64,000 nucleotides of DNA. Origin: Clostridia bacterium. GTDB taxonomy: Bacteria; Bacillota; Clostridia; UBA1381; UBA9506. The stretch's first letter is position 1, and each line of letters starts with the position of its first letter. This document shows, in pieces, positions 46,297 to 57,508 of this stretch. The stretch covers positions 18,953-82,952 of the forward strand of contig JAFQAZ010000018.1 of assembly GCA_017416855.1 (NCBI GenBank). Reading direction: 5' to 3'. The notes beneath the pieces were generated by a model. It was not told where the DNA came from, did no database searches, and saw only the letters and a list, made by a program, of their open reading frames with translations. Both the position numbers and the translations under genes were made by a program.

Positions 46297-47613
46297 TTAT
46301 CTGAACAAAACAGAGTTGATAATGCCGTTCAAATATTCCTGTCTGCCGCTTTGGGGCTCTTTAGTTTGGCCAAGTTCCTCAGCATAAGCCGCCAATTCTT
46401 CAAAGGTTGCTTCGTTGCTAACGATTTTTTTACCTATACCATGGGTAAAACTATTATATTTTTCTTCTATAAAAGCATCAATGCGGCCGTCTTCGATGAG
46501 CTCAGCGGCTTTGATAAGACCTAATGCATAGGTATCCATTCCCAGAATAAAAGCATGGAACATATCTTCATATGTATTGCTTGGACGACGATTTTTAGCA
46601 TCGAAATTAAAACCGCCTGTTAAGCCGCCGGCCTTTAACACTTCATACATACAAAGGGTGGCACTGTATACATCGGAGGGAAATTCATCGGTATCCCAAC
46701 CTAAAAGGTAATCGCCCTGATTGGCATCGATGGAACCTAACATACCGTTGATGGCGGAAATTCTAAGCTCATGCTCAAAGGTGTGACCGGCCAGTGTAGC
46801 GTGGTTTGCCTCGATGTTCATTTTAAAATCTTTATCTAAACCATGTTGTTTTAAAAAGCCAATGGCAGTTGCGGCATCAAAATCATATTGATGCTTCATT
46901 GGTTCCTTCGGCTTGGGTTCAATGTAAAAATCGCCGGTGAAACCGATGGAACGACCATAGTTGACAGCCATTTTCATGAGCCTTGCAATGTTTTCCTGCT
47001 CAAATTTAATATCGGTATTTAAAAGTGTTTCATAACCTTCACGACCGCCCCAGAATACATATCCTTTGCCGCCGAGTTTAACGGTTAACTCAAGGGCTTT
47101 TTTTATCTGCGCAGCTGCGAAACAGTAAACTTCAGCTGAATTTGTGCTGCCGGCACCATTCATAAAACGGGGATTGGAGAACATATTCGCTGTGCCCCAA
47201 AGACATTTAATGCCGGTTTCCTTCATTTTTTCAAGAAGATGGTCGGTAATTTCATCCAGACGTCTGTTGGTTTCTTTAATATCATCAGCTTCCGGCACCA
47301 AATCTACATCATGAAAACAAAAATATTCAATGCCAAGTTTTTGCATACATTCAAAACCGGCGTCAACTTTTGCATGAGCATGGGCCATGGTTCCTTTTTC
47401 TGTGTTAAAGGATTTATCAGCCGTATCTCTGCCAAACATATCTGTGCCGCTGGCACATAAAGTATGCCACCATGCCATGGCAAAAGGCAGATGTTCTTTC
47501 ATTTTTTTGCCCATAATAACTTTTTCGGCATCATAGAATTTAAAAGCAAAGGGATTTTTGCTGTCTTTGCCTTCGTATTTAATTGTTGGTACATTTTTAA
47601 AATATTCTTTCAT
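46297..47613 (-). CDS. xylA: Xylose isomerase
   Basis: This 438-residue protein is of standard length for the long-form (clostridial) xylose isomerases. Signatures are [13 protein letters not shown] (with the catalytic His), [21 protein letters not shown] with a metal-binding Glu (about 233), [15 protein letters not shown] and [10 protein letters not shown] with metal ligands. It converts D-xylose to D-xylulose in the cytoplasm. It lies 9 bp downstream of xylB, giving the operon order xylB-xylA-propeller. Confidence 0.98.
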   Translation of the reverse strand: MKEYFKNVPTIKYEGKDSKNPFAFKFYDAEKVIMGKKMKEHLPFAMAWWHTLCASGTDMFGRDTADKSFNTEKGTMAHAHAKVDAGFECMQKLGIEYFCFHDVDLVPEADDIKETNRRLDEITDHLLEKMKETGIKCLWGTANMFSNPRFMNGAGSTNSAEVYCFAAAQIKKALELTVKLGGKGYVFWGGREGYETLLNTDIKFEQENIARLMKMAVNYGRSIGFTGDFYIEPKPKEPMKHQYDFDAATAIGFLKQHGLDKDFKMNIEANHATLAGHTFEHELRISAINGMLGSIDANQGDYLLGWDTDEFPSDVYSATLCMYEVLKAGGLTGGFNFDAKNRRPSNTYEDMFHAFILGMDTYALGLIKAAELIEDGRIDAFIEEKYNSFTHGIGKKIVSNEATFEELAAYAEELGQTKEPQSGRQEYLNGIINSVLFR

Positions 47614-47622
47614 AGTAATACC

Positions 47623-49101
47623 TCATATCTTTGTATTTAATGTTTTATATAAATCTTTAACGGCAGGGTAGATTGATTTATATTTTCCATATTTTTCTTC
47701 ATATTTTTGCACAAGTTGCGGATCAGGTTTAATAATTTCTTTCATTTCAATCTCTTTAAAATCGTCTAACTTTCGGTCCTTGCAGGCAACCATACCTAAA
47801 ATGGCTGCACCATAGCCGGGGCCTTCTTCGAAGGCAGGAACCAATAGCTCCAGATTTAAAACATTGCTGAGGATCGTAAGCCAAAGCTTTGATTTAGCGC
47901 CACCACCGCAAACCGTGCTCTGTTTAATGGTAATGCCAGATTTTATGGCAATTTCCAGATTATCTCTTACAGCAAAAGCAACGCCCTCTAAAACAGAAAG
48001 CAACATATCTGTTCGCGTGGTGTCAGGCCGCAGGCCTATAAATAAGCCGGTAGCATCTGTATCGTTTATAGGGCTTCGTTCTCCCATAAGGTAGGGTAAA
48101 AAGAAAATGTTGCTCATTCCTAACATATTTTCTGTTATTTTTTCCTGTTCAGCAATGTAGTCCTTTGTGTTTAGCACTTCGTCGCAGAACCATTTGTTGC
48201 AGGAAGCGGCAGAAAGAATACAGCCCATTAAATGATAAGCACCATCAGCATGACAAAAGGCATGCAGAGCATTATATTTATCAATGGTGCAGGTTTTTGA
48301 AGGAATAAAAATTGTGCCTGAAGTACCTAAGGAAATATTGCATTTTCCTTCACCAATCGTGGCAGTACCGATAGCGGCAGCTGCATTATCACCCGCACCG
48401 GCTGCTATGACAATATTTTTGTTTAAACCTAATGTTTCGGCCGCGTTGGGTAATATGGTTCCAATAGCTTCGTAGCTTTCAAAAAGATGAGGCATTTGCC
48501 ATTCTTGAAGAGAACAAATGGTCAGCATTTCCTTTGACCAGCATTTGTTTTTTACATCTAATAAAAGCATTCCGGAAGCATCGGAATAATCGCAAGCGTG
48601 AACCCCGGTTAAACGATAATTAATATAGTCTTTCGGCAACATAACTTTTTGAATAGCATTAAAATGTTCCGGTTCGTGTTTTTTGAGCCAGAGAAGTTTT
48701 GGAGCAGTAAAGCCGGCAAAAGCAATATTGGCCGTTAAAACGGACAATTTTTGCTTTCCGATTACATCGTTCAAATAGGCAGTTTCTGCTTCTGTTCTGC
48801 CGTCATTCCAAAGAATGGCAGGGCGGATAACAGCATCTTCTTTATCCAGTATAACCAAACCATGCATTTGCCCGGCTACGGTTATAGACTGAATGTTTTC
48901 TTTGTCGAAATCTTTCGTCAGTTCGGTTACTCCGTCCACAAAGGCTTGCCACCAATCCTCAGGGCGTTGCTCACTCCAACCCGGGTGGGGATAGGCAACA
49001 TCATATGCCTTGGTGACGGTATGAACGATTTTATTATTTTCATTAACCAAAAGTAGTTTTAGTGCTGATGTGCCAAGGTCGGCGCCGATATAAAATTTCA
49101 T
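47623..49101 (-). CDS. xylB: Xylulokinase
   Basis: The 492-residue FGGY-family kinase begins YIGADLGTSALKLLLV. It shows the substrate-region motif SITVAGQMHGLVILD (about 75), ILWNDGRTE, GAGDNAAAAIG (about 255), SLGTSGTIF, and the nucleotide motif VCGGGAKSKLW (about 395). It phosphorylates D-xylulose to xylulose 5-phosphate for the pentose phosphate pathway. It is the first gene of the minus-strand xylose operon, opposite a divergent AraC regulator that probably controls it. Confidence 0.97.
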   Translation of the reverse strand: MKFYIGADLGTSALKLLLVNENNKIVHTVTKAYDVAYPHPGWSEQRPEDWWQAFVDGVTELTKDFDKENIQSITVAGQMHGLVILDKEDAVIRPAILWNDGRTEAETAYLNDVIGKQKLSVLTANIAFAGFTAPKLLWLKKHEPEHFNAIQKVMLPKDYINYRLTGVHACDYSDASGMLLLDVKNKCWSKEMLTICSLQEWQMPHLFESYEAIGTILPNAAETLGLNKNIVIAAGAGDNAAAAIGTATIGEGKCNISLGTSGTIFIPSKTCTIDKYNALHAFCHADGAYHLMGCILSAASCNKWFCDEVLNTKDYIAEQEKITENMLGMSNIFFLPYLMGERSPINDTDATGLFIGLRPDTTRTDMLLSVLEGVAFAVRDNLEIAIKSGITIKQSTVCGGGAKSKLWLTILSNVLNLELLVPAFEEGPGYGAAILGMVACKDRKLDDFKEIEMKEIIKPDPQLVQKYEEKYGKYKSIYPAVKDLYKTLNTKI

Positions 49102-49138
49102 AAAATCACCTCTTAATTTGTATTATAAGATATAAAAC

Positions 49139-49167
49139 TTGACAATTCTCGCAAAATTTCATATAAT
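49139..49167 (+). promoter_or_regulatory. Promoter of the AraC gene
   Basis: TTGACA (49139-49144), a 17-bp spacer and TATAAT (49162-49167) are perfect sigma-A boxes, 31 bp before the ATG at 49199. The box position excludes the earlier in-frame start at 49139. Confidence 0.8.
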
Positions 49168-49198
49168 TATAGACAAAATTTGTCCTTTAGGTGATGTT

Positions 49199-49954
49199 AT
49201 GTTTTATCAGTTTCAGCATTATGGCACCACAAAAGCTTTTTGTAAAGAAAACGGAAAAAATTTCAGTTTTCCAATTCATTTGCATCATTTTTTTGAATTG
49301 ATTGTAGTCACCTGTGGCGAAATGGAGGTTGTTATAGATGGAGAGATATATTTATTAAAAAGTGGAGAAGGGGTTTTAGTTTTTCCGCATCAGGTTCATT
49401 CACTTTCAAGTATAGATAGTGAGCATAGCCTTTGTATTTTTTCACCGGAGCTGATTAAAGCATATACATCTAAATATATTGATAAAATTCCCGCTGATAG
49501 TAGTTTTGTGTTAAAATCTTATCTTTTGGAACGATTAAAACAAATTGACGAAGAATCTTCCTTATTTGATAAAAAAGGGTTTTTATATTCTGTGTGTGCT
49601 GAGTTTGAGCAGAATAGGAAATACAAAGAAAGGATGAAGGAGCAGGAGAGTTTGCTATATTCCTGTTTTGAGTTTGTAGAACGAAATTATAAGAATAACT
49701 GTACGTTATATGAATTGTGTCAAGAAACGAATTTCAGTTATTCGTATATATCCCGATATTTTAAAAAAATGACCGGTATATCATTTAATGAATATCTGAA
49801 TCAATACAGAATTATGAAGGCCTGTCGTCAGTTTGAGGAATTAAATTGTTCTGTTTTATCCTGTGCCTATGATGTTGGTTATAATTCTCTCAGGAGTTTT
49901 AACAGAAATTTTAAAAAGTATGCGGGTGTAACACCGAGACAATATATGAAATGA
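49199..49954 (+). CDS. AraC-family regulator divergent from the xylose operon
   Basis: The 251-residue protein starts at ATG 49199 after an AGGTGAT site. The N-terminal cupin-like sensor domain has IHLHHFFELIVV and GEGVLVFPHQVHSL. The C-terminal two helix-turn-helix motifs are YELCQETNFSYSYISRYFKK and SCAYDVGYNSLRSFNRNFKKY, ending in the usual AraC tail (GVTPRQYMK). It probably activates or represses xylB-xylA in response to xylose or a pentoside. Placement and divergence support this; the signal is not proven. Confidence 0.9.
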   Translation: MFYQFQHYGTTKAFCKENGKNFSFPIHLHHFFELIVVTCGEMEVVIDGEIYLLKSGEGVLVFPHQVHSLSSIDSEHSLCIFSPELIKAYTSKYIDKIPADSSFVLKSYLLERLKQIDEESSLFDKKGFLYSVCAEFEQNRKYKERMKEQESLLYSCFEFVERNYKNNCTLYELCQETNFSYSYISRYFKKMTGISFNEYLNQYRIMKACRQFEELNCSVLSCAYDVGYNSLRSFNRNFKKYAGVTPRQYMK

Positions 49955-49956
49955 AA

Positions 49957-49985
49957 AAAGCGTACTGAAAAATTCAGTACGCTTT
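49957..49985. terminator. Hairpin terminator shared by araC-type gene and tRNA-Glu
   Basis: A perfect 13-bp stem with loop AAA lies between the AraC stop codon and the tRNA 3' end. On the minus strand a run of six T follows, so it mainly ends tRNA transcription. The plus-strand side is weaker. Confidence 0.8.
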
Positions 49986-49987
49986 AA

Positions 49988-50062
49988 TGGTGACCCGTAC
50001 GAGAATCGAACTCGTGTTACCGCCGTGAAAGGGCGGTGTCTTAACCGCTTGACCAACGGGCC
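49988..50062 (-). tRNA. tRNA-Glu (anticodon TTC)
   Basis: The minus strand folds into a complete 75-nt cloverleaf: acceptor stem GGCCCGT with ACGGGTC, anticodon arm CCGCC-CTTTCAC-GGCGG, T-loop TTCGATT, and an encoded CCA end. It reads GAA/GAG codons. It stands alone between the AraC gene and ruvB. Confidence 0.96.
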
Positions 50063-50139
50063 TTAAGAAGTATAGAAACACCGGCAAACTATGTTCAGTT
50101 TAACCGATGGAATCTTTCGTCATCCCTGACGACTTGATT

Positions 50140-50168
50140 ATTATAGCAAATACTAAAAGGTTTGTCAA
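50140..50168 (-). promoter_or_regulatory. Promoter of tRNA-Glu
   Basis: On the minus strand TTGACA (50168-50163), a 17-bp spacer and TGCTATAAT with -10 at 50145-50140 form a consensus promoter about 78 bp upstream of the tRNA. A small CGTCA/TGACG hairpin (50119-50132) lies in the leader. Confidence 0.8.
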
Positions 50169-50212
50169 TAGTTTTTTGGAAAAAATTAAAATATTTTTTT
50201 AAAAATATAAAA

Positions 50213-50239
50213 CCGGTGTAAAATTAGTATTTACACCGG
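50213..50239 (-). terminator. Terminator of the ruvCAB operon
   Basis: CCGGTGTAAA (50213-50222) pairs perfectly with 50230-50239 around a 7-base loop. On the minus strand a TTTTATATTTTT tract follows the stem, just after the ruvB stop codon. Confidence 0.82.
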
Positions 50240-50257
50240 CTTTATATTCTATGCATA

Positions 50258-51295
50258 TCAGTCTATATCAAATCGGATTTCCTGAGTAAAGGGCACTTTA
50301 AAATGTGCATAGGCCTTGGCGGTTGCCATACGGCCACGAGGTGTACGGTTTAAAAAGCCGATTTGCAGAAGATAAGGCTCATACACGTCCTCGATGGTGC
50401 CGGCATCCTCGCCAATGGAGGCAGCTAAGGTTTCAAGCCCTACAGGACCGCCACCAAAGTTTTCGATGATGAACATCAGCATTCGGCGGTCAATGGCATC
50501 TAAACCAATGGGGTCTATTTCCAAAGAAGTCAGAGCGATATCAGCAATTTCGCGGGTGATGGTTCCGTCGCCCTGTACTTGTGCAAAGTCACGAACACGT
50601 TTTAAGAGGCGATTGGCAATACGAGGGGTACCGCGTGAACGGCGACCGATTTCTAAGGAACCAGCCGGGTCAATTTTCGTGCCTAAAATATCGGCAGAAC
50701 GCCGGATGATTTCGTCAAGCTCTTCCGGCGTATATAACTCCAGACGGCTGATTACACCGAAACGGTCACGCAAGGGGGCACTCAGAAGGCCTGTTCTTGT
50801 GGTGGCGCCGATTAAAGTAAAGCGGGGTAGGTCGAGGCGGACAGAATGTGCGCCGGGGCCTTTGCCCAAAATAATATCCAGGGAAAAATCTTCCATAGCG
50901 GGGTAGAGAATTTCTTCTACGTTTCGGCTTAAACGATGAATTTCATCAATGAAGAGAATGTCATGCTCAGAAAGACCGGTTAAAATGGCCGCTAAATCCC
51001 CGGCACGCTCAATGGAGGGTCCGGAGGTAACGCGAATGTTTACACCCATTTCGTTGGCAATGATGCCTGCCAGGGTGGTTTTACCCAAGCCAGGCGGTCC
51101 GTACAGAAGAACGTGGTCTAAGGGGTCGTTACGCTCTTTGGCGGCACGGATAAATATTTTCATATTTTCTTTAACCTTGCTCTGGCCAATATATTCACTT
51201 AAATGACGGGGACGCAGGCTGTATTCCACATCAGAATCTTCACCCAATGTACGGGAGGAGATGATTCTGTCTTCGTAATTTTCATCAAAAGGCAT
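50258..51295 (-). CDS. ruvB: Holliday junction branch migration ATPase RuvB
   Basis: The 345-residue AAA+ motor has the Walker A motif [11 protein letters not shown], the Walker B motif FIDEIHRL, the sensor ATTRTG, the arginine finger region APLRDRFG, and a C-terminal winged helix with [13 protein letters not shown]. RuvB hexamers pump DNA through the RuvA-bound junction during recombination repair. It is the last gene of ruvC-ruvA-ruvB, 18 bp after ruvA. Confidence 0.98.
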   Translation of the reverse strand: MPFDENYEDRIISSRTLGEDSDVEYSLRPRHLSEYIGQSKVKENMKIFIRAAKERNDPLDHVLLYGPPGLGKTTLAGIIANEMGVNIRVTSGPSIERAGDLAAILTGLSEHDILFIDEIHRLSRNVEEILYPAMEDFSLDIILGKGPGAHSVRLDLPRFTLIGATTRTGLLSAPLRDRFGVISRLELYTPEELDEIIRRSADILGTKIDPAGSLEIGRRSRGTPRIANRLLKRVRDFAQVQGDGTITREIADIALTSLEIDPIGLDAIDRRMLMFIIENFGGGPVGLETLAASIGEDAGTIEDVYEPYLLQIGFLNRTPRGRMATAKAYAHFKVPFTQEIRFDID

Positions 51296-51313
51296 AGGTT
51301 TTACTTCCTTTCT

Positions 51314-51916
51314 TTATAAGCTTTTGGCCAGAATTTTCAGGGCGTTGCGGATTACATCGGAAACATTGTCGCCCTCAGCCTGACTGACGGCGCGGGAAGC
51401 TTCAGACTGGGTGTATCCCAAAGCACAAAGTGCTTCTACCGCTTCATTGTTTCCGGTGGGTATAGTAACCGGAACAGAACCGGCAGATGCCGTATCAGCG
51501 TTTTTAATAAAGTCGCTGTTTTCCAGCTTATCTTTTAATTCCAATACGATTTTCTGGGCAAGTTTCGGCCCCACGCCTTGGGCTCTTGTGATGGCTTTAA
51601 AATCGTTGGTCACAACGGCCAGCGCAAATTCAGCAGGGCGGAGAACAGATAAAATAGCAAGACCTGCTTTTGGACCAGCGCCGGATACGGAGATAATACG
51701 GCGGAACATGGTAATTTCTTCTGCAGTTAAAAAACCGTATAAATCCATAGCGTCTTCGGCTACTTTCAAGTATGTATAAATTTTTGCAGAACTACCTGCC
51801 GAGAGAGTAGAAAGTGCATAAGGTGACATATATACCCGATAGCCAATGGCACCGGTGTCTATCACCACAGCGTTTTCTTCAATTACTTCAACGGTTCCGT
51901 TCACGAATGCAATCAT
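51314..51916 (-). CDS. ruvA: Holliday junction DNA-binding protein RuvA
   Basis: The 200-residue protein has the N-terminal OB-like domain (MIAFVNGTVEVI, GYRVYMSP), paired helix-hairpin-helix motifs (SGAGPKAGLAIL and GVGPKLAQKIVLELK) and a C-terminal three-helix domain (ALCALGYTQSEASRAV) that contacts RuvB. It binds the four-way junction. Length and order are normal for the family. Confidence 0.97.
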   Translation of the reverse strand: MIAFVNGTVEVIEENAVVIDTGAIGYRVYMSPYALSTLSAGSSAKIYTYLKVAEDAMDLYGFLTAEEITMFRRIISVSGAGPKAGLAILSVLRPAEFALAVVTNDFKAITRAQGVGPKLAQKIVLELKDKLENSDFIKNADTASAGSVPVTIPTGNNEAVEALCALGYTQSEASRAVSQAEGDNVSDVIRNALKILAKSL

Positions 51917-51931
51917 ATTGTACCTCCTATG

Positions 51932-52432
51932 TTATACACTTTCGGCTTTGGTGAGTTTCTGAAAACCTGAGTTGTGTGCGTGACAAATGGCAACGGCCAA
52001 AGCATCGGACACATCATCCGGCTTGGGAACAGCAGGCAGATTCAAAAGGGATTTCACCATGCGCTGCACCTGTGCCTTATCGGCACGGCCATAGCCCGCA
52101 ACCCCTTGCTTTACCTGCAAAGGCGTGTATTCAAACACCGGCAGATTCTGTACCGAGGCCGCCAGCACAATGACACCGCGGCCATGAGCAACTGCGATGC
52201 CTGTGGTAACATTGGTGTTGAAAAATAACTCTTCCACGGCGCAGGCATCCGGCTTAAAGCGCTCAATTAAGATATTAATGTCTTCATAAATGTTCCGTAA
52301 ACGGTCAGAAAGTTTCATGCCGACTTTTGTTGTCACAGCACCGTAATCAATCACTTTAAACCGACCGGCTTCGTACGAAATAACACCGTAACCAACAATG
52401 GCAATACCGGGATCAATACCCAAAATAATCAT
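51932..52432 (-). CDS. ruvC: Holliday junction resolvase RuvC
   Basis: The start is the ATG at 52432 (MIILGIDPG) after AAAGGAAA; a frame extending to 52483 adds 17 unlikely residues. The 166-residue endonuclease has the catalytic acids in ILGIDPG, VEELFF and the C-terminal [12 protein letters not shown]. It cleaves junctions moved by RuvAB. First gene of the operon, facing argG across a 176-bp gap. Confidence 0.97.
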   Translation of the reverse strand: MIILGIDPGIAIVGYGVISYEAGRFKVIDYGAVTTKVGMKLSDRLRNIYEDINILIERFKPDACAVEELFFNTNVTTGIAVAHGRGVIVLAASVQNLPVFEYTPLQVKQGVAGYGRADKAQVQRMVKSLLNLPAVPKPDDVSDALAVAICHAHNSGFQKLTKAESV

Positions 52433-52501
52433 AGCGTTTTCCTTTTCTTTCGTAATTTTAGCTGAAAATCTAAAAAAAATCACATTTTTGTAAAAAATAT
52501 G

Positions 52502-52530
52502 TTGAGATTTTCTTTGCTATGGGGTATAAT
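52502..52530 (+). promoter_or_regulatory. Promoter of argG-argH
   Basis: TTGAGA (52502-52507), a 17-bp spacer and TATAAT (52525-52530) lie about 79 bp upstream of the argG start. The leader has an AATCCA/TGGATT inverted repeat (52542-52560) of unknown purpose. Confidence 0.75.
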
Positions 52531-52608
52531 ATATAAGATAGAATCCAATTCTTGTGGATTTTCATCTTGTTTATTTTATATTTTATCATATTTTGGGAGG
52601 AAATGCAA

Positions 52609-53835
52609 ATGGCAACGAAAGAAAAAGTTATTTTAGCGTATTCAGGTGGTTTGGATACCTCTATTATCATCCCCTGGCTGAAAGAAAACTACGATTATGA
52701 GGTTATTGCAGTCTGCGGTGACGTTGGACAGGGCAAGGAAACCGAAGGTCTGGAAGAAAAAGCATTAAAGACTGGCGCTTCCAAGCTGTACATAGAAAAT
52801 CTGCAGGAAGAATACGTTCGCGATTTTATTTGGCCTACTTTAAAAGCAGGCGCTTTATATGAAGGCAAATATATGCTGGGTACCTCTCACGCTCGTCCCT
52901 GCATTGCTAAAAGAATTGTTGAAATTGCAGAAAAAGAAGGCGCAACAGCGATCTGCCATGGTTGTACCGGTAAAGGTAACGACCAGGTTCGTTTTGAACT
53001 GACTGTTAAGGCACTGGCTCCGCACCTTAAGATTATTGCTCCCTGGAGAATCTGGGACATCAAATCTCGTGATGAAGAAATTGAATATGCAGAAGCACGC
53101 GGTATTCCTGTACCTGTTACCAAGGAAGACAACTATTCCATGGATAGAAACATCTGGCACTTAAGCCATGAAGGTATGGATTTGGAAGACCCTGCTAACG
53201 AACCAAACTACGATAAAATTCTGAAATTAATGGTATCTCCTGAAAATGCACCGGACACCCCGACTTATGTTGAAATTGAATTTGAAAAGGGTATTCCTGT
53301 GGCTATTGATGGCGTTCGTTATGAAAGTGCAGCAGATTTAGTAAAGAAAGCAAACGAACTGGCTGCTGCTAACGGCGTTGGTATTGACGATATCGTTGAA
53401 AACCGTCTGGTTGGTATGAAGAGCCGTGGTGTTTACGAAACTCCCGGTGGCACTCTGCTGTATGCTGCTCATAAAGAACTTGAATATCTGTGTCTGGATA
53501 AGATGACTCTCCATTATAAATTAGACCTGGCAAACAAGTTTGCTGATCTGGTTTATGACGGCTTGTGGTACACACCCCTGCGTGAAGCAATGAGCGCTTT
53601 TGTTGATTCCACACAGGAAACCGTTACCGGTACTGTTCGTATGAAGCTTTACAAAGGTAACTGCATGCCTGCCGGCACCAAATCTCCTTATTCTCTCTAT
53701 GATGAAGAGATTGCAACCTTTGATGAGGATGAAGTTTACGATCAGAAGGATGCAGGCGGCTTTATCAATCTGTTTGGCCTGCCCTTAAAGGTTCGTGCAA
53801 TGATGAAGAAGAAAAACGGCGAAAAACTGGTTTAA
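52609..53835 (+). CDS. argG: Argininosuccinate synthase
   Basis: ATG 52609 is eight bases after GGGAGG; nearer and earlier in-frame ATG codons are less well placed. The 408-residue enzyme has the ATP pyrophosphatase loop [11 protein letters not shown], the citrulline/aspartate region [15 protein letters not shown], and [14 protein letters not shown]. It joins citrulline and aspartate in arginine biosynthesis. argH follows 27 bp downstream. Confidence 0.98.
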   Translation: MATKEKVILAYSGGLDTSIIIPWLKENYDYEVIAVCGDVGQGKETEGLEEKALKTGASKLYIENLQEEYVRDFIWPTLKAGALYEGKYMLGTSHARPCIAKRIVEIAEKEGATAICHGCTGKGNDQVRFELTVKALAPHLKIIAPWRIWDIKSRDEEIEYAEARGIPVPVTKEDNYSMDRNIWHLSHEGMDLEDPANEPNYDKILKLMVSPENAPDTPTYVEIEFEKGIPVAIDGVRYESAADLVKKANELAAANGVGIDDIVENRLVGMKSRGVYETPGGTLLYAAHKELEYLCLDKMTLHYKLDLANKFADLVYDGLWYTPLREAMSAFVDSTQETVTGTVRMKLYKGNCMPAGTKSPYSLYDEEIATFDEDEVYDQKDAGGFINLFGLPLKVRAMMKKKNGEKLV

Positions 53836-53862
53836 TGATTAAAAAGGAAAGGCCCGGTAACA

Positions 53863-55248
<1,386 letters not shown>

Positions 55249-55264
55249 CAAGGAGGGGAATTTG

Positions 55265-55813
55265 ATGAATGAATTTGTAGAACTGGCACAGCGTATCAGT
55301 CTTTTGCGTGAAGACTGCGGTTACACTCAGGAAGAACTGGCAAAAGAACTGGAGCTTGATATTGATGTATACCGTGCCTATGAAGAAAACGGCAAGGATA
55401 TTCCCATTAGTGTGATTTATGCCATTGCCAATAAATTCGGCGTGGATTTTACCGAAATTATGACGGGTACCAAAGCAAAGCTTGATACCTATCACATCGT
55501 AAAAGCCGGTCAGGGCAGAGTGGTTGACCGTTATCCCGGTTATTCTTATCAGGATCTGGCCTTCCGTTATGCCGGCAAAATTATGCAGCCTCTGCTTGTT
55601 ACCTTAGATCCGACTGATGAACCGGCGGCTTTGGTTAACCACAACGGTCAGGAATTCAACTATGTGGTATCCGGCAAAATGGAGCTTTGCTTTGATGATC
55701 AGAGCTTTATATTAGAAGCCGGGGACTCCATTTATTTTAACCCCACCTACAAGCACGGCCAGCGCTGTGCAGGGGAGAAGCCTGTTGTGTTTTTAACTGT
55801 AATTTCCGAATAG
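55265..55813 (+). CDS. XRE-family regulator with C-terminal cupin domain
   Basis: ATG 55265 follows AAGGAGGGG; a longer frame back to 55115 overlaps argH. The 182-residue protein has an N-terminal helix-turn-helix (LREDCGYTQEELAKELELDID) and a cupin fold (~110-182) with FNYVVSGKMELCFDD and GDSIYFNPTYKHGQ. This pair of domains is common in regulators that sense small ligands, and such genes often sit beside acyl-CoA synthetase genes, as here (6 bp gap). It likely controls that gene. Confidence 0.9.
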   Translation: MNEFVELAQRISLLREDCGYTQEELAKELELDIDVYRAYEENGKDIPISVIYAIANKFGVDFTEIMTGTKAKLDTYHIVKAGQGRVVDRYPGYSYQDLAFRYAGKIMQPLLVTLDPTDEPAALVNHNGQEFNYVVSGKMELCFDDQSFILEAGDSIYFNPTYKHGQRCAGEKPVVFLTVISE

Positions 55814-55819
55814 AAGAGA

Positions 55820-57496
55820 GTGAAAAAATTGTTACTGGATCGTTTTTTACCAAGAATTGATTTTGATTCCTACGAGGATTTCAAGGCAAACTATAAAGTC
55901 AATGTGCCGGAGAACTTTAACTTCGGTTTTGATATTGTAGATGCCTGGGCTGAGCAAGACGAAAACAAAATGGCTCTGGTGTGGTGTGATGACCACGGCC
56001 ACGAAAAGAAGCTCACATTTAAAGATGTGAGCCGTCTTTCCAACAAAACAGCCAATTATTTTGCCTCTTTAGGCATCAAAAAAGGTTCTGTTGTATTGTT
56101 AATCCTTCGTCGTCGCTGGGAATACTGGATTTGCGCTACAGCGCTCCATAAGCTGGGTGCGGTTTTAATCCCCGGCTCTCTGCAGCTGACGAAGAAGGAT
56201 ATTGCCTATCGTGCCAATGCGGCAGGTATTTCTGCCATTGTTTGCGTGGATGATGATTTTGTTATCAGCCAGGTAGAGGCAGCAGAACCTGAATGTACCA
56301 CCCTGCAGAATAAATTGCTGGTGGGCAAAAAACGGGAGGGATGGCTTGATTTTGCTGATGGCATCAGCGGTCAGAGCGAAGAATTTGCCCGTCCTCAAGG
56401 TGAGGCAGGAACCCGTTGGGATGATACCATGCTGGTGTATTTTACATCCGGCACAACCGGTATGCCCAAAATGGTGCGCCATAACTTTTCCTATCCCTTA
56501 GGTCACATTGTAACGGCAAAATACTGGCAATGCGTTCAGGAAAACAAACTGCATATGAGCGTTTCTGATTCCGGCTGGGCGAAATTCGGCTGGGGTAAAA
56601 TCTACGGTCAGTGGATTTGCGGCGCGGTTATTTTTGCTTATGATATGGACAAGTTTATTCCCTTAAATCTTTTGAAAAAGATTACGGAATATAAGGTAAC
56701 CACCTTCTGCGCACCACCCACCATGTTCCGCTTTATGCTCCAGGAGGATGTAACGAAGTTTGACTTATCCTGCATTAAGCATTGTTGTATTGCCGGTGAG
56801 CCTTTAAACCCTGAAGTGTTTAAAAAGTGGTACGATTTAACAGGATTAAAGCTCTGTGAAGGCTTTGGCCAGACAGAAGGCTCTGTTTTAGTTGCTAATT
56901 TCCCCTGGTTTGAGCCTATTCCCGGTTCCATGGGTAAACCTTCACCCCTTTATAACATTCAGCTTTTAGATGCTGACGGTAACCCCTGTGAAGATGGTGA
57001 AGAGGGTAGCATTGTAATCTGTGGTATTGATAAAGAAGCACCGGTTGGTTTGTTTACCGGTTATTATAAAGATGAGGTTATGACAGCAGAAAAGTTGGGC
57101 ACCGGTAACTATGACCTGTGTGATATGGCCTGGCGTGACTCAAAGGGCTATTATTGGTTTGTGGGCAGAAATGATGACGTTATCAAATGCTCCGGCTACC
57201 GTATCGGTCCTTTTGAGGTAGAAAGTGCCCTCTTAGAGCACGATGCAGTTGTTGAATGTGCCATCACAGCGGCACCTGACCCGGTGCGTGGTCAGGTGGT
57301 TAAAGCCACTATCGTGCTGGCGAAGGGTTATACACCCTCTGATGAGCTCATTAAAGAACTGCAGAACTACGTTAAAAAGGTAACAGCACCGTATAAATAT
57401 CCCCGTATTGTGGAATTTGTGGATGAACTTCCTAAAACTTTAGGCGGCAAAATCAAACGTGCTGAAATTAGAAAAAGTAATCACGAAAATCAGTAA
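55820..57496 (+). CDS. AMP-forming acyl-CoA synthetase
   Basis: The 558-residue adenylate-forming ligase has the P-loop-like YFTSGTTGMPKMVRH (about 212), the GFGQTEGS motif (about 350), WFVGRNDDVIKCSGYRIGPFEVE (about 450), and the catalytic Lys in LGGKIKRAEIR. It activates a carboxylic acid via acyl-AMP and transfers it to CoA; the substrate may be a short- or medium-chain acid. The start is GTG 55820; TTG 55829 would suit the AGAGAG site better, so the first three residues are uncertain. Confidence 0.9.
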   Translation: MKKLLLDRFLPRIDFDSYEDFKANYKVNVPENFNFGFDIVDAWAEQDENKMALVWCDDHGHEKKLTFKDVSRLSNKTANYFASLGIKKGSVVLLILRRRWEYWICATALHKLGAVLIPGSLQLTKKDIAYRANAAGISAIVCVDDDFVISQVEAAEPECTTLQNKLLVGKKREGWLDFADGISGQSEEFARPQGEAGTRWDDTMLVYFTSGTTGMPKMVRHNFSYPLGHIVTAKYWQCVQENKLHMSVSDSGWAKFGWGKIYGQWICGAVIFAYDMDKFIPLNLLKKITEYKVTTFCAPPTMFRFMLQEDVTKFDLSCIKHCCIAGEPLNPEVFKKWYDLTGLKLCEGFGQTEGSVLVANFPWFEPIPGSMGKPSPLYNIQLLDADGNPCEDGEEGSIVICGIDKEAPVGLFTGYYKDEVMTAEKLGTGNYDLCDMAWRDSKGYYWFVGRNDDVIKCSGYRIGPFEVESALLEHDAVVECAITAAPDPVRGQVVKATIVLAKGYTPSDELIKELQNYVKKVTAPYKYPRIVEFVDELPKTLGGKIKRAEIRKSNHENQ

Positions 57497-57508
57497 AGGA
57501 ATGACAGT

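Noticed and set aside
49856..50056. 66-codon frame over tRNA-Glu and the terminator
   Set aside because: It consists of tRNA and hairpin sequence.
50394..50906. 170-codon open frame on the plus strand opposite ruvB
   Set aside because: Low-complexity, Ser/Arg-rich antisense of a clear ruvB gene.
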